From: a virus
Virus record (IMG/VR): IMGVR_UViG_3300034073_002788
Span: 1 to 46,779 of that record
Reading direction: 5' to 3' (one strand)
Length of the DNA: 46,779 nt
The position numbers and the translations under genes are program-made. The notes beneath the pieces are model-generated. The model was not told where the DNA came from. It made no database searches and saw nothing but the letters and a program-made list of their open reading frames with translations. This document shows, piece by piece, positions 21,793 to 28,982 of this stretch. Position 1 is the first letter of the stretch. Every line of letters starts with the position of its first letter.

Positions 21793-22463
21793 TCAACGAC
21801 TACGCCTGTCCATCGGCGACACAATGGCGCATTGCCATCGACGGCATGCGCAATTCGTGGGAGAGTTGGGAGAAGGGCGACAGTTACATCAGCCCGTACG
21901 GTGATTGGGTGTTTGGTGCGAAAGATAAGCAGTTGCTCCGCCAGTTGCTCAAGGCGGGGCCGGATCATGCCAAGGCGTCTAGGCAGTTTTTTCTGATCGC
22001 TACCGTCACCGCACCGGATTACTGGTGGCGACAACTGGATCAGTACCGCGTTGGCGTAGACAAAAACAGGCCCAACGAGATTCTCTCCATCGGCCCGGAC
22101 GATGTGAGCACGAACAGCACGAGTCAGATGCACACGCTAGGCCGCCAACCAATCACGGAGGAGCATATCGATCTGAGTGACGTGCCCGAGGACGTCCGCG
22201 AACAGTACCTCGATCTCCTCAACGGACAGCGCGAGCGATGGGTTGAGGCGGGGAAGCGTAAAGGGCCCCAGGCTACCGAGTGGCGTGGATTACTCCAGTT
22301 GGTGCCAGCCGGGTGGATCTACCGGCGCACCATTGCCACCAACTATCAGGCCGCCAGGGCCATGTACCACGCACGGAAGAGCCACCGCGAAGGCGAGTGG
22401 CGGGAGTTCTGCGCGTGGTTGGAGACGATTGAGCACCATTGGATTATCACGGAGGAGTTCTAA
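21780..22463 (+). CDS. ThyX-like protein
   Basis: A 227-residue protein. The block PDYWWRQLDQYRVGVDKN...NSTSQMHTLG, then VPAGWIYRRTIATNYQAARAMYHARKSHREGEWREFCAWL, follows the layout of phage proteins distantly related to flavin-dependent thymidylate synthase (ThyX). The canonical RHR-x7-S signature is not intact, so catalysis is uncertain. Next to a dCTP-deaminase-like gene, a role in pyrimidine nucleotide supply is reasonable. Confidence 0.6.
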   Translation: MALVINDYACPSATQWRIAIDGMRNSWESWEKGDSYISPYGDWVFGAKDKQLLRQLLKAGPDHAKASRQFFLIATVTAPDYWWRQLDQYRVGVDKNRPNEILSIGPDDVSTNSTSQMHTLGRQPITEEHIDLSDVPEDVREQYLDLLNGQRERWVEAGKRKGPQATEWRGLLQLVPAGWIYRRTIATNYQAARAMYHARKSHREGEWREFCAWLETIEHHWIITEEF

Positions 22464-23042
22464 ATGCTTGCCACATCCGCCATCCGCGCCGCACTCGACG
22501 ACGGTGCCATCATCTGCGTGCCGCCACCGGCGCGGATCGAGGGTGCACACATCGACATCACGCTTGGGCAACACGCCTGGTTGTTCGATCCGGAAGACGC
22601 GGAGCACGAGCTCGAACCACTCGATATCAGCACCGCCGATCCTGCTGAGTGGTTCGAGGCCTGGGACGCGATCGATGGCTACATCTGGCTGCCCGCGCAG
22701 TCCACGATCCTGACGCACACGCGGGAATACATCGGCACGGCGGACGGATCTGGCATCGTGCCGATGCTGCACACGCGCTCAACCCTGGCACGGTGGGGCC
22801 TAAGCGTCTGTACCGCGAACGCAGGGCAAGGCGATGAAGGGTACTGCACGCGGTGGACGTTGGAGATTGTCAACCCGCACCAGCGCACCATCCTGATCCC
22901 CGTCGGCTCTCGTGTGGGCTCCATCTCGTTCCACCGAACCGAGGGCACGGCGCAGCGCTACCAGCCTGGCACGCGCTACAACGCGACGGTCGCCCAGTGG
23001 CAACCGGCCCACATGCTGCCACGGAGGGGCAACCTGCGATGA
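22464..23042 (+). CDS. dCTP deaminase / dUTPase family protein
   Basis: A 192-residue protein starting directly after the ThyX-like stop. It has the trimeric dUTPase/DCD core: ARIEGAHIDITLGQ, HTRSTLARWGLSVCTANAGQGDEGYCTRWTLEIVNPHQRTILIPVGSRVGSISF. The STLAR serine and arginine and the TLEI glutamate correspond to the active site of dCTP deaminase, which converts dCTP to dUTP. It complements the RNR and ThyX-like genes. A dUTPase activity cannot be excluded. Confidence 0.8.
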   Translation: MLATSAIRAALDDGAIICVPPPARIEGAHIDITLGQHAWLFDPEDAEHELEPLDISTADPAEWFEAWDAIDGYIWLPAQSTILTHTREYIGTADGSGIVPMLHTRSTLARWGLSVCTANAGQGDEGYCTRWTLEIVNPHQRTILIPVGSRVGSISFHRTEGTAQRYQPGTRYNATVAQWQPAHMLPRRGNLR

Positions 23043-23236
23043 ACGAACGTATCTCCGAGCATCTGCTCAACGCGCAACAGCGCCTCCAGGAGCGCTACGA
23101 CAACTCGCACCCCTACCCCAATCGTAGGGGCTGGCTGTATCAGCACGATGATGGCACCAAGCGCCTGCGCCGCGTGACGCTCAGCCGGTTGCGGTGGCTC
23201 CAGGATTGCCTGGTGTTCGAACACCTCGACGACTAG
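23039..23236 (+). CDS. Small unknown protein
   Basis: A 65-residue protein from ATG 23039, overlapping the previous stop as ATGA. Charged, soluble (AQQRLQERYDNSHPYPNRRGWLYQHDDGTKRLRRVTLSRLRWL). Unknown function; last gene of this transcript before the promoter gap. Confidence 0.6.
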   Translation: MNERISEHLLNAQQRLQERYDNSHPYPNRRGWLYQHDDGTKRLRRVTLSRLRWLQDCLVFEHLDD

Positions 23237-23271
23237 GCTAAAATTGCTCCAAAATTGCCCATTTTGCCTAC

Positions 23272-23300
23272 TTCACAAGCTATAGTTAGTATGATATAGT
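23272..23300 (+). promoter_or_regulatory. Candidate promoter for the downstream early genes
   Basis: TTCACA (23272-23277), 17-bp spacer, TATAGT (23295-23300), in the 109-bp AT-rich gap between 23236 and 23346. A GCTAAAATTGCTC 13-mer at 23237-23249 is shared with the endolysin start region (5840-5828). Confidence 0.5.
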
Positions 23301-23345
23301 AATTCACGGGAGGGATAGCCGCTAGTAGCAACAGGAGACACCGCA

Positions 23346-23591
23346 ATGACTATCAATCAGCTCAACGCCGAACTCAAGGCCCGTGTCGCCGCCGCCGGAC
23401 TCAGCACCTACGTTGCCAACGCCATTCTCCGCAACGACGTGACGCCCGCGATGCTCGACAACGCCGCGATCGCCTACCTGGAGCGGTGGTACTGGGACGC
23501 GCACGAGGCGATTGTCCAGTCGGAGGAGCGTGTAGCTTCTGCGCAGAAGGCCATCGACGAGTACCTGGCTAGCGGCGAGAGCCTGTTTTAG
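23346..23591 (+). CDS. Small helical protein of unknown function
   Basis: An 81-residue, largely helical acidic protein (LNAELKARVAAAGLSTYVANAILRNDVTPAMLDNAAIAYLERWY). AGGAG lies ten bases before ATG. No family recognised. It is followed immediately by the first structured RNA element, with no separate terminator, so RNA and gene share a transcript. Confidence 0.65.
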   Translation: MTINQLNAELKARVAAAGLSTYVANAILRNDVTPAMLDNAAIAYLERWYWDAHEAIVQSEERVASAQKAIDEYLASGESLF

Positions 23592-23592
23592 C

Positions 23593-23673
23593 CTCCAGTC
23601 GTGCGGGAGGGGCTACGGCCCCTCCACTACCGTAGCAGTCGGTAGCGCCGCCAACGTGGCGGTGGGCGTGGAG
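23593..23673 (+). ncRNA. Structured leader RNA, copy 1 (four-way junction)
   Basis: Closing stem CTCCA (23593-23597) with TGGAG (23669-23673). Hairpin 1 is 23606-23625 (GGAGGGGC/GCCCCTCC with a UACG tetraloop closed by C-G). Hairpin 2 is 23627-23645 (CTACCG/CGGTAG, loop TAGCAGT). Hairpin 3 is 23646-23664 (CCGCCA/TGGCGG core). Junction segments GTCGTGC and TGGGCG are identical in copy 2 while the stems differ by compensatory changes. It ends seven bases before the SD of the gene at 23694. Confidence 0.75.
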
Positions 23674-23693
23674 AGCAAGAGGAGAACACCGAG

Positions 23694-24119
23694 ATGCAGT
23701 ACAACGTATTGGTTCACTCGCATTTGACGGACGACGTTATCGAGCTGCCGGGCACCGTGGTTTCGAAGGGCGACGTTACGATGCACCCGATCTACGCGGA
23801 GGTACAGAAGTTCGTGTTCAACGTCGCGGAGAATGACGCCGAGGAGTTCGCCGCTGCGTGCGAGCGCCTGGACGCGGTGGCAATGTATTGGCCCGTTTCT
23901 GTAGAAGAGACTGAGGCTGAGAAAGAGGCCGCGCAAGCTGCCGATCTGGAGCCGCTGAGCGAGTTGCGCATCAGCGAGATTGCCGAGCTGCTCGATATGT
24001 CCGATAAGTTCGTTGATACGTTCTGCCACGCCGATTGGGGCGATCCCAACCATCGTGCTTGGCTGCACACCTCCACCAATCGGGCAATTGCCAACTGGAT
24101 CCTCGCCTGTACGCGCTAG
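23694..24119 (+). CDS. Acidic protein of unknown function
   Basis: A 141-residue acidic protein (ENDAEEFAAACERLDAVAMYWP, VEETEAEKEAAQAADLEPLSELRISEIAELLDMSDKFVDTF). The C-terminal half may hold a degenerate HTH (RISEIAELLDMSDKFVDTF). AGGAG precedes ATG 23694 by nine bases, directly after structured RNA copy 1. Unknown role. Confidence 0.65.
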   Translation: MQYNVLVHSHLTDDVIELPGTVVSKGDVTMHPIYAEVQKFVFNVAENDAEEFAAACERLDAVAMYWPVSVEETEAEKEAAQAADLEPLSELRISEIAELLDMSDKFVDTFCHADWGDPNHRAWLHTSTNRAIANWILACTR

Positions 24120-24121
24120 CC

Positions 24122-24202
24122 CCTCCAGTCGTGCAGCGGGCGCAAGCCCGCTCCAGGGTAGAGTCCCTGGCCCGTGGCAAGTGGCCGCGGTGGGCGTGGA
24201 GG
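24122..24202 (+). ncRNA. Structured leader RNA, copy 2 (four-way junction)
   Basis: Closing stem CCTCCA (24122-24127) with TGGAGG (24197-24202). Hairpin 1 is 24135-24152 (AGCGGGC/GCCCGCT with a GCAA tetraloop). Hairpin 2 is 24153-24170 (CCAGGG/CCCTGG, loop TAGAGT). Hairpin 3 is 24172-24190 (CCGTGGC/GCCGCGG). Junctions GTCGTGC and TGGGCG match copy 1. The 3' strand of the closing stem is GGAGG, part of the SD of the gene at 24214, so folding could hide the ribosome site. Confidence 0.75.
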
Positions 24203-24213
24203 AGGAGTGAGAT

Positions 24214-24426
24214 ATGAACCACATCACCCCGGAGAACGTTCGGACGGCCAGCCCCGAGCTGCTGGCGGCAATCTGTGCTGTCGTCAACGCGGCGATCGAC
24301 CATGACGGCGCGTTCAACAAGGCGCACGCGCACATGACGAGCATCGTGGTGCCTGAGTGGTACCACTACGGCATCGCCGAGGCGCTGGTTGAGTTGGCCC
24401 GCGTGCAGCAGGAGCGTCTGTCATGA
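24214..24426 (+). CDS. Small unknown protein under structured RNA copy 2
   Basis: A 70-residue helical protein (PELLAAICAVVNAAIDHDGAFNKAHAHMTSIVVPEWYHYGIAEALVELARVQQERL). GGAGGAGGAG precedes ATG 24214 and overlaps the RNA closing stem. No family recognised. Confidence 0.65.
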   Translation: MNHITPENVRTASPELLAAICAVVNAAIDHDGAFNKAHAHMTSIVVPEWYHYGIAEALVELARVQQERLS

Positions 24427-24689
24427 CGCTTGACGACCGCCTGCGGCGCGTGGGATACCACCTCACGCGCCGTACCCTGGGCGACGGTTCTAAGGTGTGG
24501 TTCGTCGCCGCGGACTCGCCCTACGGGGCGAAGGGCTATCACTGTCGGACGCTGGCGGAGGTGCGCGAGCTGTGCCAGGCTCTCACCGAGTGCCACGCCA
24601 AGCGCGGAGCCGTGACTAACTACGGCGGCGTGTGGCGCTGCCACGAGTTAGGCGAGGAGTACCAACACCGTGACAACGAACGCTACTAA
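24423..24689 (+). CDS. Small unknown protein
   Basis: An 88-residue protein overlapping the previous stop as ATGA. Contains LGDGSKVWFVAADSPYGAKGYHCRTLAEVRELCQAL, a small alpha/beta fold. Unknown role. Confidence 0.6.
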   Translation: MTLDDRLRRVGYHLTRRTLGDGSKVWFVAADSPYGAKGYHCRTLAEVRELCQALTECHAKRGAVTNYGGVWRCHELGEEYQHRDNERY

Positions 24690-24852
24690 GCGCGGTCGCC
24701 CGCCGTTCGCCGACGGCCAACCGCGGCGCGTGAGCGTCTGCATGACGATCCGCGAGGATATCCTGAAGCAGGTCGACAAGTTGGCCGCCGAGCGCGGCGT
24801 CACGCGATCGGAAGTGGCCAACGAGTTGCTAAGCAGAGCCATTCCACAATAG
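24670..24852 (+). CDS. Ribbon-helix-helix regulator
   Basis: A 60-residue protein beginning with GTG 24670 (GAGGAG upstream; overlaps the previous gene by 20 bases). Basic start (KRGRPPFADGQPRR), strand VSVCMTIRED, then ILKQVDKLAAERGVTRSEVANELLSRAI, a clear CopG/Arc-like RHH. It closes the early operon and is a candidate regulator of the early-to-late switch. Confidence 0.75.
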   Translation: MTTNATKRGRPPFADGQPRRVSVCMTIREDILKQVDKLAAERGVTRSEVANELLSRAIPQ

Positions 24853-24865
24853 GCCCACGACGCGC

Positions 24866-24897
24866 AAAAAAGCCCCTGGGAGCGTTCCCAGGGGCTT
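24866..24897 (-). terminator. Strong terminator of the late operon (convergent with early genes)
   Basis: 12-bp perfect stem AAGCCCCTGGGA/TCCCAGGGGCTT. On the minus strand it is followed by six T. It ends the leftward structural transcript; on the plus strand it can also stop the early operon, though with little T run. Confidence 0.85.
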
Positions 24898-24906
24898 CGC
24901 CGTGTC

Positions 24907-25068
24907 TCAGTATCCCTGCGGCTCTTGTGGCGGCTCTGGAGCCTCCAAGAGCTTTTCGAGCTCGGCAGCGGCGGTGAGCAACGCGGTGATCTGCATCTCC
25001 GCGTTGCGCTTCGTCTCCTCAGCCTGGCGCCGCAGCTCAGCCGCTCGCTGTGCGATACGCTCACGCAT
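24907..25068 (-). CDS. Small coiled-coil protein (53 aa)
   Basis: ATG 25068 overlaps the previous gene's end by eight bases. Encodes 53 residues: an alpha-helical charged stretch (ERIAQRAAELRRQAEETKRNAEMQITALL) and a Pro/Glu end. Last gene of the late operon; unknown function. Confidence 0.55.
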   Translation of the reverse strand: MRERIAQRAAELRRQAEETKRNAEMQITALLTAAAELEKLLEAPEPPQEPQGY

Positions 25069-25297
25069 TGCCAGACTCCGGCAGGTTGGCCCAAGCGTGC
25101 TGTGCCTGATCTAGGAAAAACGGCTCGGCACCCAGCACGGCCTGAGCGTTGGGGTCGTTGGGCCGGAGCACGCAGCGCCAGTAGGTGGTGGCAATCACGA
25201 CGTCGTCGCGAAGTACCTCCGTCGTTTTTCGCACTAAAATCTGTCCATCTTTGCGTACGTCAAATTGACTGATGTAGGTTTGTTCGATGAGTGCCAT
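25061..25297 (-). CDS. Tail-fibre-associated small protein
   Basis: A 78-residue protein (LIEQTYISQFDVRKDGQILVRKTTEVLRDDVVIATTYWRCVLRPNDPNAQAVL). This pattern is common in small phage genes next to tail fibres (predicted beta strands). Function not established. Confidence 0.6.
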   Translation of the reverse strand: MALIEQTYISQFDVRKDGQILVRKTTEVLRDDVVIATTYWRCVLRPNDPNAQAVLGAEPFFLDQAQHAWANLPESGNA

Positions 25298-25307
25298 GCT
25301 CTACCTC

Positions 25308-26054
25308 CTATGCTCGATAAAATCCACTTAACGTATAAGCACCAATAAAATCGGTAATGTTGGCTGAAGCAACATTGTCGCCATAGGAAAATACACCCAA
25401 CAGACTCGTACCGCCGGAGGCTTGCAGTGCAACCGCGGTGGTTCCGGCTGCCAGATCAATGTCGCCCGTAAACCCGGATCCTGCACCACCATTGGATCCG
25501 GACACAACAGTAATTGGTAGTGTAACACGCACGTTGTCTAATCCGTTACGAGTATGTGTGCTGCATGCCAAGTTGATTTCAAAAAAGACGTATCTGCCAA
25601 TTTTGGTATACGATCCAAATTGCACGGTGTAGGTGCCGCTTCCAGGCGTAGTCGCTCCCTCCAACACCGGCGTCCACGTGCCCTCTTCGTAGTCGTCCAA
25701 CGTGTTAGCGTTGGTAGACGCCGATTGAGCCGCTGGAAACGTCACACCCGATCCGCTCGCTGACGGCGTAGCGCCGCCGACGCCGATCGTGGTGGCGAAC
25801 TGCGCCGTGCCCGTGAACACGTTGTTGGCGTTCAGCCTGGCCGCCGTTCCCGTGCCATCGACGGTGAGTATCCAGTCTCCGCTCGCTGGCGACGTGGCGA
25901 TCTTGATGCCACCCGTGTTGTCTTTGACGGTTGCTAGATCGCCGTTGGTATCGACGAAGAGTGACGCAAAGCCGCTCGCCGGGGTTCCAGGATCGACAGA
26001 CTGCTCAGCGAGCCGGATGCTCGTGATGTTCGCCGCGTTGATGTTTACCGTCAT
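25308..26054 (-). CDS. Tail fibre / receptor-binding protein (putative)
   Basis: A 248-residue protein, Gly/Ser/Thr-rich and beta-rich. NTLDDYEEGTWTPVLEGATTPGSGTYTVQFGSYTKIGRYVFFEINL is a segment typical of phage tail fibre and spike heads. The N-terminus (NGDLATVKDNTGGIKIAT) looks like a repeat-containing stalk. It lies downstream of the large fibronectin-type tail protein and is likely part of host recognition. Confidence 0.7.
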   Translation of the reverse strand: MTVNINAANITSIRLAEQSVDPGTPASGFASLFVDTNGDLATVKDNTGGIKIATSPASGDWILTVDGTGTAARLNANNVFTGTAQFATTIGVGGATPSASGSGVTFPAAQSASTNANTLDDYEEGTWTPVLEGATTPGSGTYTVQFGSYTKIGRYVFFEINLACSTHTRNGLDNVRVTLPITVVSGSNGGAGSGFTGDIDLAAGTTAVALQASGGTSLLGVFSYGDNVASANITDFIGAYTLSGFYRA

Positions 26055-26065
26055 ATGCGTTACTC

Positions 26066-28981
26066 CTATGGTGGTGTGGGGCCAATGAGCCCGTGGGTTG
26101 TGAGATCGTCGATGAGCGCCTTGACGCGCTCGGCCAGTTGTACGAGCGTAACGCTGCCAGTAGCAAACGTCGTACGTGTCGGTGTGCCTGAGGGAGCGCC
26201 CCAGCCGGTGATACGAGCTTTAACGACGTTATTTGTGCCTACGCGATATTCGCTTGTAGCGGGAATAGAAACAAAACTATTGTTGCTAATACTAATATTT
26301 CCTTGATAGTCAATGACCATACGCTGAGTATTATTGGTATTAAAATCTAAATTTTGTGTACCTCCAGTGTTTAGAGTTATACCGTAAATAGTGCCCATGT
26401 CTATATATGTATTCCCTGTACTCAACTTCATAATTTGAATCGCACCAGCATCACCAGTGGAAATATCAAGAGATGCTTCAGGTGGTATGCCAGCTGGGTT
26501 AAAAAACGAAGATATTGTTGCAATAGTATCATTACTGGTGTTAGCAAACGTAACAGTTTGTTTTCCTAGTAATGTATCGCCAATTAATTTTAAACCTTTA
26601 TCATCTAGTTGAACTGAACCATCACCAGAAATAATCGTCGCATTACCTGCTATCACACTTCCATTAGCCTCTACACGAAACGGCGCAATATTGGGATCCG
26701 CGTTTCCTGCGTAGATCCGCCACGTGTTCCCGCGAATAGGTGTGCCGTTTGCGTCCGTGAGCTCGCTGGTGCCGTCCGTGAGGATGCCCGATGCGCCATT
26801 CAATACGGCGATCGCATTGCCGCTTCCGGCGGTAATCGTGGTAGAAGACGAGATGTTGTTGCCGGTAATCGTGCCCGCGGCAATCTGTGCCGCGGTAATC
26901 GTGCCCGCGGCAATGTTGATCGCTAAAATACTCTCCGCCTGGATGTCGTCCGACTGCACCAGGCGGCGCGGGTAGAACTCGTAGAGCACGTAGTTGCTGC
27001 TCGTGTTGCGGTGGAACAGCCGGATGTTCACCGCCTCTTCGATGGTCGGCAACTCCCACCTGGTGCGCGTCGTGTAGCTGTTCGTATCCACCGCAGCACT
27101 CTGTGCCGCCGCTTCGCTCGCCACGTTGGTCAGTGTTGCCATGTCTCCAGAGACGGTAACCGGCCCCGCAAACCACTTGGTGTTGGTGCCATCAAACGTA
27201 CGAACGTAGAACGTCGTTCCACTCGTGACTGAGAACCGGCCAATCGTGAGTGTCTTATACCGATCCTCCAGGCTGCGTGCCATCTCCGTCCAGCGGTAGG
27301 TCGCGTTGGAGTTGTACGCCACACCGCCACTCGTCGTGTTGTTGTCCTTGAGCGCGTCCAGTGTAGTGACGGTGTTACCAACACTATCGCTGTAGATCGC
27401 GTTGGCGCGTAGCTCGTCGATCGACAGACTGACAGGCGTAATTTTGCTGCTTGACGCAGCTGAGCTCATCTGCGCAAACACATCTTCGGTGTCAACAAAT
27501 AACTGATATTCTCCACTACTCGTCACGGATGTGGTGAAAAATTGCGTTGTCGTATATTCGGTGACAATTGGCACGCCGTTTCGCTCAAGTACGCAGCGAT
27601 GGCGTCGAAACGTGCGCGTGGGCGAGTGCGTCCAGGTGCCTGTAATGGCTGAGAAGAAGCCATTGAGTGTGACGGCAGTGGGTGCCACCGGCAGCGGGGA
27701 AACTGCTGCCGCTGTTGCAGGAGTGGTTGAGGTGCGATTAAACGCATCCACGCCCCAAACGCTCACGTCCACCGTCGGATCGGGCGGTGTGCCGTTATCG
27801 GCTGCGTTTTGTGCGAGCGTGTACGTGAACGTGTTGGTAAAGCCGATGTCACGGGCCGTTGCCGTGTTGAACTGGACACGATACCCGGCGGTGTTCGTGG
27901 TTGATGCGGCCCATGTCACTACCAAATCGGGCGATGTAAAATCCGTTGCCAGGCTTCCCGGTGTGCCAGGGAGCGTGAAGCTCGCCGTTCCTGACGTCGC
28001 ACTGGCCGATACCTGGCCGAGCGCGTTGACACCCACAATGTTCCAGGGCAACGACGTTGCTGCGTTCCCACTATGTTCCGATGCGTTTTGTTGTAGGCTG
28101 TAGGTGTACGTCGTGCTGTAGACGTCTCGGGCAATGCCATCGATCGTTAGGCGGTAGAAGTTCGCACCCGTGGCAGTACTCCAGCGCCAGGTTGCTGCAC
28201 CCGTATTGCCGTCGGTTGATGGGGTAGCCACCATCGACACGTTGCCCGGTACGCTGGATGACGTGGTTAACGTCGCTGACGTGGCGCTCAGCACGTTGTT
28301 ATAGTTCCGTGCTTGAAACTCGATATACAGACTCGGATCAGGGTTGTTGGTCGTGTCCTGATTGTTCTGGGCGAGCGTATAGACGTAGCGGCCCGTGGTG
28401 GAGTAGACGGTGCGCCTGGGCGCAATGTCGCCGCTCGCCCCGTAGATCCGCACTTCCACGTCCTTGAAGTTCGCACTGGTGGGGTTCGTCCAGGTGAGCG
28501 TGAGATCTCCCGTCACCGGCGACCAGTTCCCCGCTGGGCTCGTTGGTGCAGCAGGAGGCGTGGTATCGACCGGCATGGTGGAGTTGACCGATGCCGACCA
28601 TGCACCCTGTGCCGAGCGCCACACCGCGGCAACACGGAAGTATACCGTACTCCCCGGCGGCAGCCCGTCCACCGCTGCCGTCGTCTGGGCGCGTGCTGTC
28701 GGGATCGTCGTGGCGTTACTAAAACTACCACTCAGTGACCACTGTACCAGATAGTTATCAGGTTCTGGCGCAGCAATCGGCTGCCAGCGCAGGTTGGCAA
28801 CAGCTTGGGGTGCAATCGAGGTGTAGGCCAAAAACGTACTGACGACGGCGAGACCCGTTACCTGCTGTGGTGTTGGCACCGCCGATGGCACCGTCTCGGT
28901 ATCAAGCGAGATCAGCGTGCCCTGGCCCGTGCGTGGCAATCGCTCGTCGATGCGTCGCGTGCGTCGCTCCGTGGTTGGCAT
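26066..28981 (-). CDS. Large tail protein with fibronectin-like domains
   Basis: A 971-residue protein. The N-terminal two thirds carry several fibronectin type III-like modules (for example PTSPAGNWSPVTGDLTLTWTNP and NYLVQWSLSGSFSNATTIPTARAQTTAAVDGLPPGSTVYFRVAAVW). A region after about residue 650 has TITAAQIAAGTITGNNISSSTTITAG and resembles tip or fibre proteins, ending in a trimer-like tail. It probably forms the tail tip or central fibre. The last quarter (26220-26690) is markedly AT-rich, unlike the rest. Confidence 0.75.
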   Translation of the reverse strand: MPTTERRTRRIDERLPRTGQGTLISLDTETVPSAVPTPQQVTGLAVVSTFLAYTSIAPQAVANLRWQPIAAPEPDNYLVQWSLSGSFSNATTIPTARAQTTAAVDGLPPGSTVYFRVAAVWRSAQGAWSASVNSTMPVDTTPPAAPTSPAGNWSPVTGDLTLTWTNPTSANFKDVEVRIYGASGDIAPRRTVYSTTGRYVYTLAQNNQDTTNNPDPSLYIEFQARNYNNVLSATSATLTTSSSVPGNVSMVATPSTDGNTGAATWRWSTATGANFYRLTIDGIARDVYSTTYTYSLQQNASEHSGNAATSLPWNIVGVNALGQVSASATSGTASFTLPGTPGSLATDFTSPDLVVTWAASTTNTAGYRVQFNTATARDIGFTNTFTYTLAQNAADNGTPPDPTVDVSVWGVDAFNRTSTTPATAAAVSPLPVAPTAVTLNGFFSAITGTWTHSPTRTFRRHRCVLERNGVPIVTEYTTTQFFTTSVTSSGEYQLFVDTEDVFAQMSSAASSSKITPVSLSIDELRANAIYSDSVGNTVTTLDALKDNNTTSGGVAYNSNATYRWTEMARSLEDRYKTLTIGRFSVTSGTTFYVRTFDGTNTKWFAGPVTVSGDMATLTNVASEAAAQSAAVDTNSYTTRTRWELPTIEEAVNIRLFHRNTSSNYVLYEFYPRRLVQSDDIQAESILAINIAAGTITAAQIAAGTITGNNISSSTTITAGSGNAIAVLNGASGILTDGTSELTDANGTPIRGNTWRIYAGNADPNIAPFRVEANGSVIAGNATIISGDGSVQLDDKGLKLIGDTLLGKQTVTFANTSNDTIATISSFFNPAGIPPEASLDISTGDAGAIQIMKLSTGNTYIDMGTIYGITLNTGGTQNLDFNTNNTQRMVIDYQGNISISNNSFVSIPATSEYRVGTNNVVKARITGWGAPSGTPTRTTFATGSVTLVQLAERVKALIDDLTTHGLIGPTPP

Positions 28982-28982
28982 A

